A DNA stretch of 64,000 nucleotides. It comes from a bacterium BMS3Bbin14. GTDB lineage: Bacteria; Desulfobacterota; Desulfobulbia; Desulfobulbales; Desulfobulbaceae. Where the stretch lies: contig BDTX01000011.1 of assembly GCA_002897615.1 (NCBI GenBank), forward strand, positions 186,001-250,000, in the 5' to 3' direction. A program made the translations under genes and the position numbers. Of this stretch, positions 55,882 through 64,000 are shown piece by piece. Under the pieces are notes generated by a model that did not search any database, had not been told where the DNA came from, and saw nothing but the letters and a program-made list of their open reading frames with translations. Position 1 is the first letter of the stretch; every line of letters begins with the position of its first letter.

Positions 55882-57261
55882 TCAGTCTGGTTGGAACTTT
55901 GATCGTGTTCGCAGCAACGTGATATGTTCTCTTCTTTTTACCGGAATCCGGCCGGGGATTTTCAGCTTCTGGTCGATGCGGATTACCGCCTTCCGGCTCA
56001 GATTGTTGGCGCGAACAAGTTTTACGACCGTGATCCTGTATCGGCGGGCAATGGCGCCGACGGTGTCTCCCCGGCGAACGATGTATTCGTGGTCTCGTAT
56101 CTGCCTTGAGTGGTAAAACCGTGAAGGGATGTTCGTAACCAGTCTTCGTGTCCGCCTGTTGGCCGGAAGTCGGACCGGGAAACCTTTCGGGATATACTTT
56201 TCATCAGCCAGGGCCGGTCCTCTCAGGGCCGGGTTCAAGCGGCTGAAATCTATTGCCGAGACTTTAAAATGGCTGCGGATGTCACTCACGCTGACATAGC
56301 CCCGCAGGCGAATCGTCAGGGTCGCCGCCGGCCGGTCGAGAATGATGGCGGGATTCTTTTCAAGTTTGCGGGCCGTGTACACTGCGGCCAGGAATTCGGA
56401 GTAAAAGTTGCGTGAGGCGAATCTGAACAGCCTGGTCCGATGGTTGTTGAAAATATTTTCATAGTTTTTCCGCTCCCGCAACGCCCGCTCCATGCCGGCC
56501 TGGCCATAATTGTAGGCGGTCAGGGCGAGCGGCCAAGAGCCCAACTGTTCATAGTTGCTTTTCAGGAAACGAGCGGCGGCGCGGGTGGACAGCAGCGGGT
56601 CGTTCCGTTCATCGATGATCCTGTTAATGGTCATATATTGCCTGCCCGTGGCCCTGGTGAACTGCCAGATACCAGCGGCACCGGCCTTGCTGTAGGCCTT
56701 GGGGTTGTACGACGATTCCACATGCGGCAGATAGGCCAGTTCGGCGGGCAGGCCGTACGATATGAAGATTTTTTTAATGGCATGCATATAGGCGCCGGAG
56801 CGGATAACGCCTTGCCGAAAGCGGTCTTTCTGGCCGATTTGCAGCCGGATGTCGTCCCGGGCCCGGCGGAAGGCCAGGCGGCTTCTCGTGGGAAACATGG
56901 CGGCAACCCTTTTTTCCTCGCGGGTCGCAGGTTTCTTGCCGGCGCCGAGTTGGGCAAGAATTTTTTTGTAGTGCCGCCGGGCCAGCTTGATCAGCTCCCG
57001 GTTGATACGGGAGGAACCTGGTGTGCTCCAGTCGACAAGATCAACAACGGTGTAAATGATATTCAGTCTATGTTTGTCATGCAGAACGCCCTGCCTGGTT
57101 GTGTAGCGGCTGTAGATTTTTTCCCAGAACCGGACATTGGGTTTGATGTCGGGATACAACGGGAACCGCTCCCTGCCCTGGGCAAGACCTCCTGTCGCCA
57201 GCACCACCAAAAGAGTCATAATCCAGCAAAGTCGGTATTGTTTTTTTGCCAGTATTCTCAT
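55882..57261 (-). CDS. Lytic murein transglycosylase with LysM domain (MltD-like)
   Basis: A 459-residue exported cell-wall enzyme. A signal peptide (residues 1-28, ending GLAQG) has no lipobox Cys. The SLT domain shows LAYLPHVESSYNPKAYSKAGAAGIWQF (catalytic Glu in VESSYNP), and WPLALTAYNYGQAGM. A C-terminal LysM is EYIVRRGDTVGAIARRYRITVVKLVRANNL. Its length and order match MltD. It would cleave peptidoglycan glycan strands. Confidence 0.9.
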   Translation of the reverse strand: MRILAKKQYRLCWIMTLLVVLATGGLAQGRERFPLYPDIKPNVRFWEKIYSRYTTRQGVLHDKHRLNIIYTVVDLVDWSTPGSSRINRELIKLARRHYKKILAQLGAGKKPATREEKRVAAMFPTRSRLAFRRARDDIRLQIGQKDRFRQGVIRSGAYMHAIKKIFISYGLPAELAYLPHVESSYNPKAYSKAGAAGIWQFTRATGRQYMTINRIIDERNDPLLSTRAAARFLKSNYEQLGSWPLALTAYNYGQAGMERALRERKNYENIFNNHRTRLFRFASRNFYSEFLAAVYTARKLEKNPAIILDRPAATLTIRLRGYVSVSDIRSHFKVSAIDFSRLNPALRGPALADEKYIPKGFPVRLPANRRTRRLVTNIPSRFYHSRQIRDHEYIVRRGDTVGAIARRYRITVVKLVRANNLSRKAVIRIDQKLKIPGRIPVKRREHITLLRTRSKFQPD

Positions 57262-57436
57262 GGGTCAGGATATCCGGGGAGGAGATTGCAAGGGTCGGAA
57301 AACAACAATTTGTGGTTTTGGCGGCAGTTTTTTTATTTCTCTGTTCCACATATTGTAAGTTATTGTATCATATTGTCCGGGAAATGTGATCTGAAAAAAA
57401 AACGGCGGCCCGGCCGGGACAGACTCTGCGGCGAAT

Positions 57437-57571
57437 AACGCAGCAGATGTGCGGTTATCGGGCGGACCGCAGGGCGGCGCAGTGAAGACCAGCAAATGCA
57501 TTTATTCGGCAACAATGCAATAAATTCCACATATTGCATGGAACATCACCTCAAGCCGTCACGGATTCAGG
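57437..57571 (+). repeat. Family 1 element, left-truncated
   Basis: Right 135 bp of a family 1 element, from AACGCAGCAGATGTGC to GTCACGGATTCAGG. It lies 46 bp upstream of the nudix gene start. Confidence 0.85.
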
Positions 57572-57617
57572 TATTACGCAAAACCTGATCGTTGTCGAGG
57601 AGCAGGAGGAAAACTCA

Positions 57618-58103
57618 ATGTATACGCCCATCATCGGCACGCTGGGGTATGTTCTTTCGCCCGATCGAACCCGAACCCTGCTTGTGCATCGTGTGGCCCG
57701 GCCCCACGATCACCATTTCGGTAAATATAATGGTCTTGGCGGCAAGATGTTGCCTGGTGAGGATGTCATGTCCTGTCTGGTCAGGGAGTTCCGGGAAGAG
57801 GCGGGGATCACCTGTGAAGAGGTGGCCTTGCGCGGGACCATTAACTGGTCCGGGTTCGGACCCCGGGGGGAGAACTGGCTGGGTTTTATCTTTTTGATCA
57901 CCCGCTATTCCGGTGTTCCTTGTTCCGCCAACGAGGAGGGAGAGCTGGACTGGTATTCTGTGGACAGACTTGATGACCTGCCCATGTGGGAAGGGGATCG
58001 CTATTTCCTGCCGCTGGTTTTTGACGGGGATCCGCGGATTTTTCATGGCTATATGCCATACCGGGACGGACGCCCGGCGACCTGGCATTACAATAGAATT
58101 TAA
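57618..58103 (+). CDS. Nudix hydrolase (MutT/NUDT1-like)
   Basis: A 161-residue Nudix enzyme. The Nudix box reads GGKMLPGEDVMSCLVREFREEAGI, matching Gx5Ex7REUxEExGU. Sequence and C-terminal FDGDPRIFHGYMPY resemble 8-oxo-dGTP diphosphatases of the NUDT1 type. CAGGAGGA precedes the ATG at 57618; earlier codons come from a family 1 element. Confidence 0.87.
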   Translation: MYTPIIGTLGYVLSPDRTRTLLVHRVARPHDHHFGKYNGLGGKMLPGEDVMSCLVREFREEAGITCEEVALRGTINWSGFGPRGENWLGFIFLITRYSGVPCSANEEGELDWYSVDRLDDLPMWEGDRYFLPLVFDGDPRIFHGYMPYRDGRPATWHYNRI

Positions 58104-58235
58104 GCCCGGTTGAAAAACTCTTGCACTCTGTGTTCCCTCTAAGTATATTGATTATATGGTTTAAGTTTATCTGTAATTTCAAATAGATGATGTATTTATC
58201 ATGGTTATTTTCTGAAAAGGGCAAAGGACGGTTTT

Positions 58236-58547
58236 ATGGAAAACACTACTGAACTGGTGCGTCTGGAACAGTTTGTCGATAAATTATTGAATCAGTACAA
58301 TGAGCTGAAGGCAAAATTCCGCGTCCTTGAGGCTACTCTGCAGGAGCGGGATTCGCACTGCGCCAGCTTGCAGGATACCATTGCCGAGTTGCGCGGCGAA
58401 CGGTCGGTGGTCAGTGACCGGGTCGCCGGTCTGATTGACCGGATTGAGCAATGGGAAGCGGAGCAGGCTGAGGGTGATGGTCTGGAGAATGAGGAGTCCG
58501 CCGATGTTCAGGGTAAATTGTTTGATCCGGATAAAGAGAAAACGTGA
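58236..58547 (+). CDS. zapB: Cell division coiled-coil protein, ZapB-like
   Basis: A 103-residue acidic protein, almost entirely coiled coil in residues 1-80 (LEQFVDKLLNQYNELKAKFRVLEATLQERD, DTIAELRGERSVVSDRVAGLIDRIEQW). It sits directly upstream of zapA, the normal position in delta-proteobacteria, and likely links ZapA to the division site. Similarity is in pattern more than sequence, so the name relies on context. Confidence 0.75.
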   Translation: MENTTELVRLEQFVDKLLNQYNELKAKFRVLEATLQERDSHCASLQDTIAELRGERSVVSDRVAGLIDRIEQWEAEQAEGDGLENEESADVQGKLFDPDKEKT

Positions 58548-58621
58548 TTGCGGTCGGTTGGTTTTAAAGGGGACCGGCATGTTTGCACCATCCTTTTTTC
58601 ATTATGCGTGAGGGGCGGCAA

Positions 58622-58909
58622 GTGGAACGTCTGGTCCATTTTACCCTGTTCGGCCAGGAATTTTCTTTTTACACGGATGCCTCTGAAGAGGATGTTGAGC
58701 AGATTCTCGACATTTTGCGCCGCGAACTGGACGCCGAGGGCGGCCCGGCCGCCAGAACGTCGGTGCCGTCCAGCAAGATGCTGGTCCTGGGATGCCTGCG
58801 GATCGCTGCCCGGTATGTGCAGCTGGCAAGCGAGTATGACAGTTTCCGCCGGAAACAGGATGACTCCATTGACCAGCTGATCAATAAGGTCTCTTCCGGC
58901 ATAGATTGA
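58622..58909 (+). CDS. zapA: Cell division protein ZapA
   Basis: A 95-residue FtsZ-ring stabiliser: VHFTLFGQEFSFYTDASEEDVEQILDILRREL, then a helical tail with LVLGCLRIAARYVQLASEYDSF. A GTG at 58622 preceded by GAGGGG (6 bp) begins the protein at the usual place; ATGs upstream give a longer, unlikely N-terminus. It is followed by 6S RNA, a common neighbour. Confidence 0.88.
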   Translation: MERLVHFTLFGQEFSFYTDASEEDVEQILDILRRELDAEGGPAARTSVPSSKMLVLGCLRIAARYVQLASEYDSFRRKQDDSIDQLINKVSSGID

Positions 58910-58966
58910 CATGGTTGCGGCGAAATTATAGCTTTGCTTTTGCAGTTATTCTGCTATAGTAAAGAC

Positions 58967-59163
58967 AGTGAGGGTGAATTGTTGAATTTCCCTGCGCTGT
59001 TGGTGATCTACGAAATATTGAGCCAAACACTCTTAAATAGGGTGGCTCCACTGTCAGCCAATGGAAGTCTTCATTGATTACCAGCGGTTGGCATGAGCGC
59101 TGCCCACCTAATTCCTATTAGGTTTAATCATTTCGTTGACACGGCAGTGTGGGGATTTTTGTG
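58967..59163 (+). ncRNA. ssrS: 6S RNA (SsrS)
   Basis: Located just downstream of zapA, where 6S RNA lies in many proteobacteria. The ends form a long stem (AATTTCCC ... GGGGATTT, and CTGTTG with CGGCAG), and a central bubble region has the typical GGGTGGCTCCACTG. A promoter-like TTTGCT ... TATAGT lies at 58933-58960. It would bind sigma-70 holoenzyme in stationary phase. Ends are approximate. Confidence 0.7.
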
Positions 59164-59197
59164 AATTTCAGTAACAGCGACTGCTGTTTTATATACA

Positions 59198-59416
59198 CCT
59201 GAATCCGTGAACGTTCGAGAACGGTGCCGATGCAAGGCGGCAACGATGTTGATTATCCTGGTGTGATATCAACGAGTTGTCAACACAGTAGATGCGCCGT
59301 TATCGGGCGTCCCGGAGGGCGGCGCGGTGAAAAGTATAAAATGCATTTATTTGTAGATAATGCAATAAATTCCACATATTGGCTGGAATGTTACCTCGAG
59401 CCGTCACGGATTCAGG
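59198..59416 (+). mobile_element. Family 1 MITE-like element, full length
   Basis: 219 bp in forward orientation with intact tips CCTGAATCCGTGAACG and GTCACGGATTCAGG; flanked by the perfect 5-bp duplication ATACA. Confidence 0.92.
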
Positions 59417-59523
59417 ATACAGCCTTCCCTCCATGGTGACGGGATGGCGACGAGTGGAACTGACGGATGGAAATCGGTCTGGAGATCACATGATATTCTG
59501 ATGAGATCAGGTTTACCATATAA

Positions 59524-59688
59524 CTCGTGACCGTCCTGAAACGAGGTTTTTTGTTCGAGATCAAGGCCTGTAAAAAAAATAACCGCAGGCCGAATATTCC
59601 CAGGATTATTTTTTGAGCATCACGAGTAAGCGAGCTCGCAAGACTCAGGGATATCGGGTAAAAAGGCCGTTTCTGGATGGGCACTAAG
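59524..59688. repeat. Family 4 inverted-repeat element
   Basis: 165 bp; starts CTCGTGACCGTCCTGAAACG and ends with CGTTTCTGGATGGGCACTAA. It shares the GAGGTTTTTTGTTCGAGATCA block with the copy at 26998. The inner segment forms its own hairpins. Confidence 0.65.
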
Positions 59689-59976
59689 TGTCAATCTGAT
59701 GACCTGTTTGTAAGGAGGACACCTTTCGGCTCTGCTGAACCGGGTTCCTTCCTTTTCGCCGGTCTGTAGTCTGAATTTATCAGGATTTCCGTAGCAGGCA
59801 TGACCATGAGTCCTGCCTGGATTCCGTTGGGGGCCGTCCTTTCGTGCGGCTTTCTCCCCGAACCGTTTCGTGCTTTGAAGCGGTTGTCCATCCCCCTTGT
59901 TTTCTCTTTTTTTTGCAGCGTACCCTTCTTTGATCTTTGCAGTGGGGAGACTGTACAACATAATAGGTGTAAACTT
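59689..59976. other. Leader of rny, nothing recognised
   Basis: About 290 bp upstream of rny. An in-frame extension from 59800 has no ribosome site and is not protein-like, so it is regarded as leader. Confidence 0.35.
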
Positions 59977-61542
59977 ATGAATATAAACGGCACGGCCCTG
60001 ATTCTGTACGGGTTGGCCCTGGCTGTCGGTGTGATAGTGGGGGTCTTGCTGCGGAAAAAGCTGGTGGAGGGAAATCAGGCCAATATCAAAGCCCAGGCCC
60101 GGCAGATTGTTGAAAATGCCATCCAGGAGGCTGACCGGCTCAAGAAAGAAGTCGAACTGCAGAGCAAGGAGGAAGCGTACCGGATCAAGCAGGAAGTCGA
60201 GCGGGAGATCCGGGAAAGTAAAAACGAGCTGAAGGATGAACAGCGGCGGCTCGACCGGAAACTGGACGAGGCGCAGAATGAGCTCCAGGTCCTGGAAAAA
60301 CGGGAGATCGGTCTGCGGGAGCGGGACCGGCAATGCCTGGCCCGGGAACAGGCTGTCGCCGCCCGGGAAAAAGAATTGGAGACCATCATCGACACCCAGC
60401 GTTATAAGCTGGAGAAAATTGCCGGTATCGGCCGGGATGAGGCCAAGCAGCTCCTGATGGACTCTATCGAGAGCGAGGCCCGGATGGATGCGGCAAAACG
60501 CCTGGTCCGGATCGAAAGTGAATTGAAGATGGAGGCGGACCGCAAGGGCAAGAATATCCTGGCCCTGGCGATTTCGCGTTATGCCGGTGATTACGTGGCC
60601 GACAAGACGGTATCGATGGTGCCGCTGCCGAGCGATGAAATGAAAGGCCGGATCATTGGCCGGGAAGGCCGCAATATCCGGGCTATTGAAGCCGCAACCG
60701 GCATTGATATCATTATTGATGATACCCCGGAGGCCGTTATTCTCTCCGGTTTTAATCCCATTCGGCGCGAGGTCGCCCGGCTGGCGCTTGAGCAGCTGAT
60801 CACCGACGGTCGTATCCATCCCGCCCGCATCGAAGAGGTCGTGGCCAAGGTCACCAAGGAACTGGAGATTACCATTCGCGAGGCCGGTGAACAGGCCACC
60901 TTTGATGTGGGTGCGCACGGCCTGCATGTCGACCTGATCAACCTCATCGGCCGCCTGAAGTACCGCACCAGTTACGGGCAGAACATTCTCCAGCATTCCC
61001 TGGAAGTGGCTTTTCTCTGCGGGGTGATGGCGGCTGAACTCGGCCTGGATGTGAAAAAGGCCAAACGGACCGGCCTGCTCCACGATATCGGCAAGGCCGT
61101 TGACCATGAAGTCGAGGGCTCGCACGCCATTATCGGCCGTGACCTGGCTAAAAAATACGGGGAACCCGATGACGTCGTCTATGCCATCGGCGCCCATCAC
61201 GAAGACCAGCCGCCCAAAAGCGTGCTCGATATCCTGGTGCAGTCGGCGGACGCCCTTTCCGGTGCGCGGCCCGGAGCCCGCAAGGAAATGCTGCAGAGTT
61301 ACGTCAAGCGTCTTGAGGACCTGGAAAACATTGCCAACGCCTTCAACGGGGTGGACAAATCCTATGCGATTCAGGCCGGCCGTGACCTCCGGATCATTGT
61401 CGACAGCCAGAAGGTGAGGGATGACGAGGCGATACTGATGAGCCGGGATATTGCCAAGGCCATTGAAGAGCAGCTCTCCTATCCCGGCCAGATCCGGGTC
61501 ACCGTGATCCGGGAGATGCGGGCGGTGGAGTATGCCAAGTAA
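59977..61542 (+). CDS. rny: Ribonuclease Y
   Basis: A 521-residue membrane-tethered endoribonuclease for mRNA turnover. One N-terminal TM ([18 protein letters not shown]), a long coiled coil (residues 30-200), a KH domain ([31 protein letters not shown]), and the HD domain ([31 protein letters not shown]). GG-containing TAGGTG lies 8 bp before the ATG. tyrS follows after 3 bp. Confidence 0.96.
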   Translation: MNINGTALILYGLALAVGVIVGVLLRKKLVEGNQANIKAQARQIVENAIQEADRLKKEVELQSKEEAYRIKQEVEREIRESKNELKDEQRRLDRKLDEAQNELQVLEKREIGLRERDRQCLAREQAVAAREKELETIIDTQRYKLEKIAGIGRDEAKQLLMDSIESEARMDAAKRLVRIESELKMEADRKGKNILALAISRYAGDYVADKTVSMVPLPSDEMKGRIIGREGRNIRAIEAATGIDIIIDDTPEAVILSGFNPIRREVARLALEQLITDGRIHPARIEEVVAKVTKELEITIREAGEQATFDVGAHGLHVDLINLIGRLKYRTSYGQNILQHSLEVAFLCGVMAAELGLDVKKAKRTGLLHDIGKAVDHEVEGSHAIIGRDLAKKYGEPDDVVYAIGAHHEDQPPKSVLDILVQSADALSGARPGARKEMLQSYVKRLEDLENIANAFNGVDKSYAIQAGRDLRIIVDSQKVRDDEAILMSRDIAKAIEEQLSYPGQIRVTVIREMRAVEYAK

Positions 61543-61545
61543 TCG

Positions 61546-62766
61546 ATGAAGATGAAGTCTGTAGACGAGCAGATAGCGCTCATTGCACGGGGGACGGTTG
61601 ATCTGATCTCCCGGGAAGACCTGGAAAAGAAGCTGACCCGGTCCCGCGAAACCGGGAAGCCGCTGAGGATCAAGGCCGGTTTCGATCCCACGGCGCCGGA
61701 TCTCCATCTCGGCCATACCGTTCTTTTGCAGAAGTTACGTCACTTTCAGCAGCTTGGGCACCGGGTTTATTTTTTGATCGGCGATTTTACCGGTCTGATC
61801 GGCGATCCCACCGGCAAGTCAGATACCCGCCCCCGCCTGACCAGGGAGGATGTGGAGAAAAACGCCGAGACCTACAAGGAACAGGTTTTCAAAATTCTGG
61901 ATCCGCTCAAGACCGAGGTGGTCTTCAACTCGGCCTGGCTCGGCGAACTCAGTTCCTCGGAGATGATCAGGCTGGCCTCCCGGCTCACCGTGGCCCGTAT
62001 GCTTGAGCGTGAAGATTTCAAGCAGCGCTTTGAAAACAACCGCCCCATATCCATTCATGAATTTCTCTATCCCCTGATTCAGGGTTATGATTCCGTGGCC
62101 ATGAAGGCCGACGTCGAGATCGGCGGAACGGATCAGCTCTTCAACCTGCTGGTGGGCCGCGATCTGCAGCGCAGCCACGGTCAGGAGCCGCAGGTCGTCC
62201 TGACCCTGCCGCTGCTGGAAGGGTTGGACGGCGTCAACAAGATGAGCAAGTCGCTGGGGAACTATATCGGCATTACGGAGTCGCCGGATAATATTTTCGG
62301 CAAGGTCATGTCGTTATCCGATGAGCTGATGTTCCGCTACTATGATCTGCTCTCCGATCTGTCGGTCGATGAGATCGCGGCGTTGCGAGAAGAGATGAAC
62401 GGCGGCCGGGTTCATCCCAAGGAGGTGAAAATGCGGCTGGCCCGGGAACTGACGGCCCGTTTTCATGATCGGCAGGCTGCGGACCTGGCGGCGCGGCAGT
62501 TCGACCAGGTCTTCAAAAAACACGAACTGCCGGACGATATTCCGGAGTGCCGGCTGGAGGTTGCGGAAGATGTCATCTGGCTGCCGAAGTTGTTGCTGGC
62601 GGCCGGGCTGGTCAACTCGACTTCCGATGGCCGGCGCATGCTCCGGCAGAACGCCGTTTCCGTGGACGGAAAAAAGATAAGCGTTGTGGATACGGATATT
62701 CCGGCCCGGGGCAGGGTTCTGCTCAAGGTCGGTAAGCGGCGTTTTTGCCAGGTTGTTTTTATTTGA
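61546..62766 (+). CDS. tyrS: Tyrosyl-tRNA synthetase
   Basis: A 406-residue class I synthetase. HIGH-like motif is HLGH in [16 protein letters not shown], the KMSKS motif is present in [12 protein letters not shown], and a C-terminal S4 RNA-binding domain begins [22 protein letters not shown]. It belongs to the TyrZ-like shorter group. Co-transcribed with rny; a bidirectional terminator follows. Confidence 0.96.
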   Translation: MKMKSVDEQIALIARGTVDLISREDLEKKLTRSRETGKPLRIKAGFDPTAPDLHLGHTVLLQKLRHFQQLGHRVYFLIGDFTGLIGDPTGKSDTRPRLTREDVEKNAETYKEQVFKILDPLKTEVVFNSAWLGELSSSEMIRLASRLTVARMLEREDFKQRFENNRPISIHEFLYPLIQGYDSVAMKADVEIGGTDQLFNLLVGRDLQRSHGQEPQVVLTLPLLEGLDGVNKMSKSLGNYIGITESPDNIFGKVMSLSDELMFRYYDLLSDLSVDEIAALREEMNGGRVHPKEVKMRLARELTARFHDRQAADLAARQFDQVFKKHELPDDIPECRLEVAEDVIWLPKLLLAAGLVNSTSDGRRMLRQNAVSVDGKKISVVDTDIPARGRVLLKVGKRRFCQVVFI

Positions 62767-62832
62767 TTTTTTTTGTCTGATTATGAAAATAGTCCCGGAC
62801 GCAGTTCCGGTTCGATTTACAACCGCGAGCAT

Positions 62833-62872
62833 AAAAAAAAGCGGCTGTCCCTGTGGGCAGCCGCTTTTTTTT
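62833..62872. terminator. Bidirectional rho-independent terminator
   Basis: A perfect GC-rich stem (GCGGCTG and CAGCCGC, extended by CC/GG) flanked by A8 on the left and T8 on the right. It can end both tyrS (plus) and fur (minus). Confidence 0.92.
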
Positions 62873-62894
62873 ATGCTCGTTTATGCTCGGCCTG

Positions 62895-63305
62895 CTATTG
62901 AATCGAGGAGGATTGCCCGGCCTGCTGGCATTCGGGACAGAGCCCGGTAAATTCGACGTGGTGGCCGAGAATCTGGTACGAGGTATTTTCGGACGCTGAT
63001 TTGACCAGGTCATTCACCACCGGGGTGTCAATGTCGTCAACCTTGCCGCAGCCGGAGCAGCGGATATGATAGTGCGCATGCGTCGCCGCATCAAAGCGTT
63101 TCTGGGTGCCCCCCACCTCAAGTTTGAGGATCATGCCGTTTTCCGCCATGAGTTCGAGATTGCGATAGACCGTGCCGAGGCCGATACGGGGCAGACGTTT
63201 ACGAACCATCTCGTACAGGTCACTGGCAGTAGGATGGGTTTTGACTTTCGCCAGTTCTTCCAGGAGAATCTGGCGCTGGGTAGTGATTCGCATCATGTTC
63301 GTCAT
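62895..63305 (-). CDS. Fur/PerR family metalloregulator
   Basis: A 136-residue Fur-type repressor. Winged helix: MRITTQRQILLEELAKVKTHPTASDLYEMV, RIGLGTVYRNLELM; metal site with HAHYHIRCSGCG (HxHxH) and a structural zinc with two CxxC pairs (CSGCG, CPECQ). Four zinc Cys and the HAHYH pattern resemble PerR-like as much as Fur. A strong Fur-box-like operator lies 40 bp upstream, so autoregulation is likely. Starts at either of three nearby ATGs. Confidence 0.88.
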   Translation of the reverse strand: MTNMMRITTQRQILLEELAKVKTHPTASDLYEMVRKRLPRIGLGTVYRNLELMAENGMILKLEVGGTQKRFDAATHAHYHIRCSGCGKVDDIDTPVVNDLVKSASENTSYQILGHHVEFTGLCPECQQAGQSSSIQ

Positions 63306-63345
63306 GGTTTTTTCTTTTTCAAGGAGTTAAGCTTTCCGGAGGCTT

Positions 63346-63360
63346 GAATAATGATTATCA
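63346..63360. promoter_or_regulatory. Fur/PerR box
   Basis: GAATAATGATTATCA read on minus is TGATAATCATTATTC, matching 13 of 15 bases of the 7-1-7 consensus TGATAAT-N-ATTATCA. It lies 41-55 bp upstream of the regulator start. Confidence 0.7.
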
Positions 63361-63436
63361 ATTATAAGTAATAAAGAACCTGAGAGTTTGTCAAGCAGGA
63401 AGAACGGAAATTCAATGTTTTTTTCACAAGCCCTAT

Positions 63437-63835
63437 ATGTGGATCTTCCGACGGGGAGATCCCGAGAAACCAGTTCTTCGGTATCAGTACCATCCGACCA
63501 GGTCCGGTGATGTGGCCAATGCCTTCCTGCATGGTTTCCAGGGAACCGTGCCGACCGATGGCTATGTCGGCTACGATTTCCTTGACCCCCCCGAGGGGGT
63601 TCGCCATATCGGCTGCTGGGCCCATGCCGGTCGCAAGTTCACAGATGTCGCCAAAGCACGGGGGAAGAGCCGCAAAGCCGGGGCCGCAGACAAGGCGCTG
63701 ACAGGTTGGATGTAAGGAATAGCGCAGAGTTTCACACCATGTGACCAGTTCGCTGAGTTATATCAAGAAACTGTAGAGGCTGGAGAAAACAGCCCGGAAT
63801 AACAATATTCTCCGGAGCAGATGGGGGCAAGACCG
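63437..63835 (+). pseudogene. IS66 family transposase fragment, split by a 49-bp insertion
   Basis: MWIFRRGDPEKPVLRYQYHPTRSGD, PTDGYVGYDF and RHIGCWAHAGRKFTDVAKA are the DDE core of an IS66 transposase (TnpC). The frame breaks at 63702, where 49 bp with a CGCTGA duplication are inserted. Removing it gives ADKALSYIKKL, then a stop codon and RLEKTARNNN, as in intact IS66 transposases. The N-terminal two-thirds and the C-terminus are absent. Confidence 0.85.
63702..63750 (-). mobile_element. 49-bp insertion, end of family 2 composite
   Basis: CAGGTTGGATGTAAGGAAT ... CCATGTGACCAGTT is the inverted left 50 bp of the composite elements at 2688 and 38371. CGCTGA flanks both sides (63696-63701 and 63751-63756). 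Confidence 0.75.
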
Positions 63836-63856
63836 GTTCTATGTGGTAGCGTAGCA

Positions 63857-64000
63857 CTTACTTATCGTTATTCTGGAAGGAACGTCAGCGGCTCTACGAG
63901 GCCGTCAAAGCAAAGCAGCCTGAGCGCTGGTCAAGAGAAACTCGAGACTGGACACCGGTTGGCACCGTATATCTTAATCCAGGGAAACCAGTAAAAAAGC
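63857..64000 (+). pseudogene. C-terminal fragment of an integrase-core transposase
   Basis: An open frame running off the window encodes FWKERQRLYEAVKAKQPERW, SRETRDWTPVGTVYLNPGKP. Tails of the form (R)W(S)...R.W.PV..V.LNP are typical of DDE integrase-core transposases of IS3-like and related types. No complete gene is visible, and the left end joins the IS66 debris. Confidence 0.5.

Overview
This is a GC-rich chromosomal window from a dissimilatory sulfur-metabolising bacterium, most likely Desulfobacterota and close to the Desulfobulbales. The placement rests on a complete dsrA-dsrB-dsrD cluster (33.6-36.4 kb), a NIL-domain ferredoxin, a sulfur-carrier operon for homocysteine synthesis, a SecD-SecF fusion and the zapB-zapA-6S RNA arrangement. 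DsrD usually marks the reductive sulfate pathway, but some dsrD-bearing relatives oxidise sulfide, so the direction is not proven. No rRNA, tRNA or CRISPR array was seen.

Layout. 0-10 kb: glgP, eno, pcm, a BamE-like lipoprotein and htpG on the minus strand, then hemY on plus. 9.9-12.3 kb: dnaA followed by about 1.1 kb of AT-rich non-coding DNA with a perfect DnaA box, a candidate origin. 12.3-17.3 kb: comF, icd, an SDR epimerase, a triosephosphate-isomerase homologue without its catalytic Glu, and an Rrf2 regulator. 17.7-21.6 kb: a sulfur-carrier operon (ThiS-like carrier, PLP sulfhydrylase, E1-like activator, JAMM protease, TusA), interrupted by a REP-associated transposase. 21.9-33.3 kb: htpX, a Ca/Na antiporter, dnaG, rpoD, dprA, rpe, pgi. 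33.6-36.4 kb: dsrABD. 36.5-40.2 kb: birA, acuI-like reductase, kdsD, cooT and a His-tailed partner. 40.2-46.4 kb: a membrane protein with a ubiquitin-E2-like domain, then DUF4388, HAD, HD and YkgJ proteins. 46.4-57.3 kb: secDF, larB, two kinase-like genes, NIL ferredoxin, ftsH, yihY, a LysM lytic transglycosylase. 57.6-63.3 kb: nudix, zapB, zapA, 6S RNA, rny, tyrS, fur. 63.4-64.0 kb: transposase debris.

The most striking unexplained feature is the load of short non-autonomous repeats between genes. Family 1 (15 copies, about 219 or 244 bp, inverted ends CCTGAATCCGTGA, 5-6 bp target duplications) looks like a MITE. Family 2 consists of hairpins of about 108-183 bp with GTAA ends; two copies have perfect 8-bp target duplications, as expected of IS66-type transposition. 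Families 3 and 4 are rarer inverted-repeat elements. Both main families carry stop codons at their extreme ends and sit at the 3' ends of genes. For rpe, larB and the acuI-like gene the pre-insertion reading frame can be reconstructed, showing that the repeat replaced the native stop codon. In one case an 8-bp duplication copied the Shine-Dalgarno of kdsD, so the next gene kept its ribosome site.

Functional themes are sulfur (dsrABD, carrier-dependent homocysteine synthesis, NIL ferredoxin), nickel (CooT, His-tailed partner, LarB), replication/transcription core genes (dnaA, dnaG, rpoD, 6S RNA) and envelope/protein quality control (htpG, htpX, ftsH, secDF).
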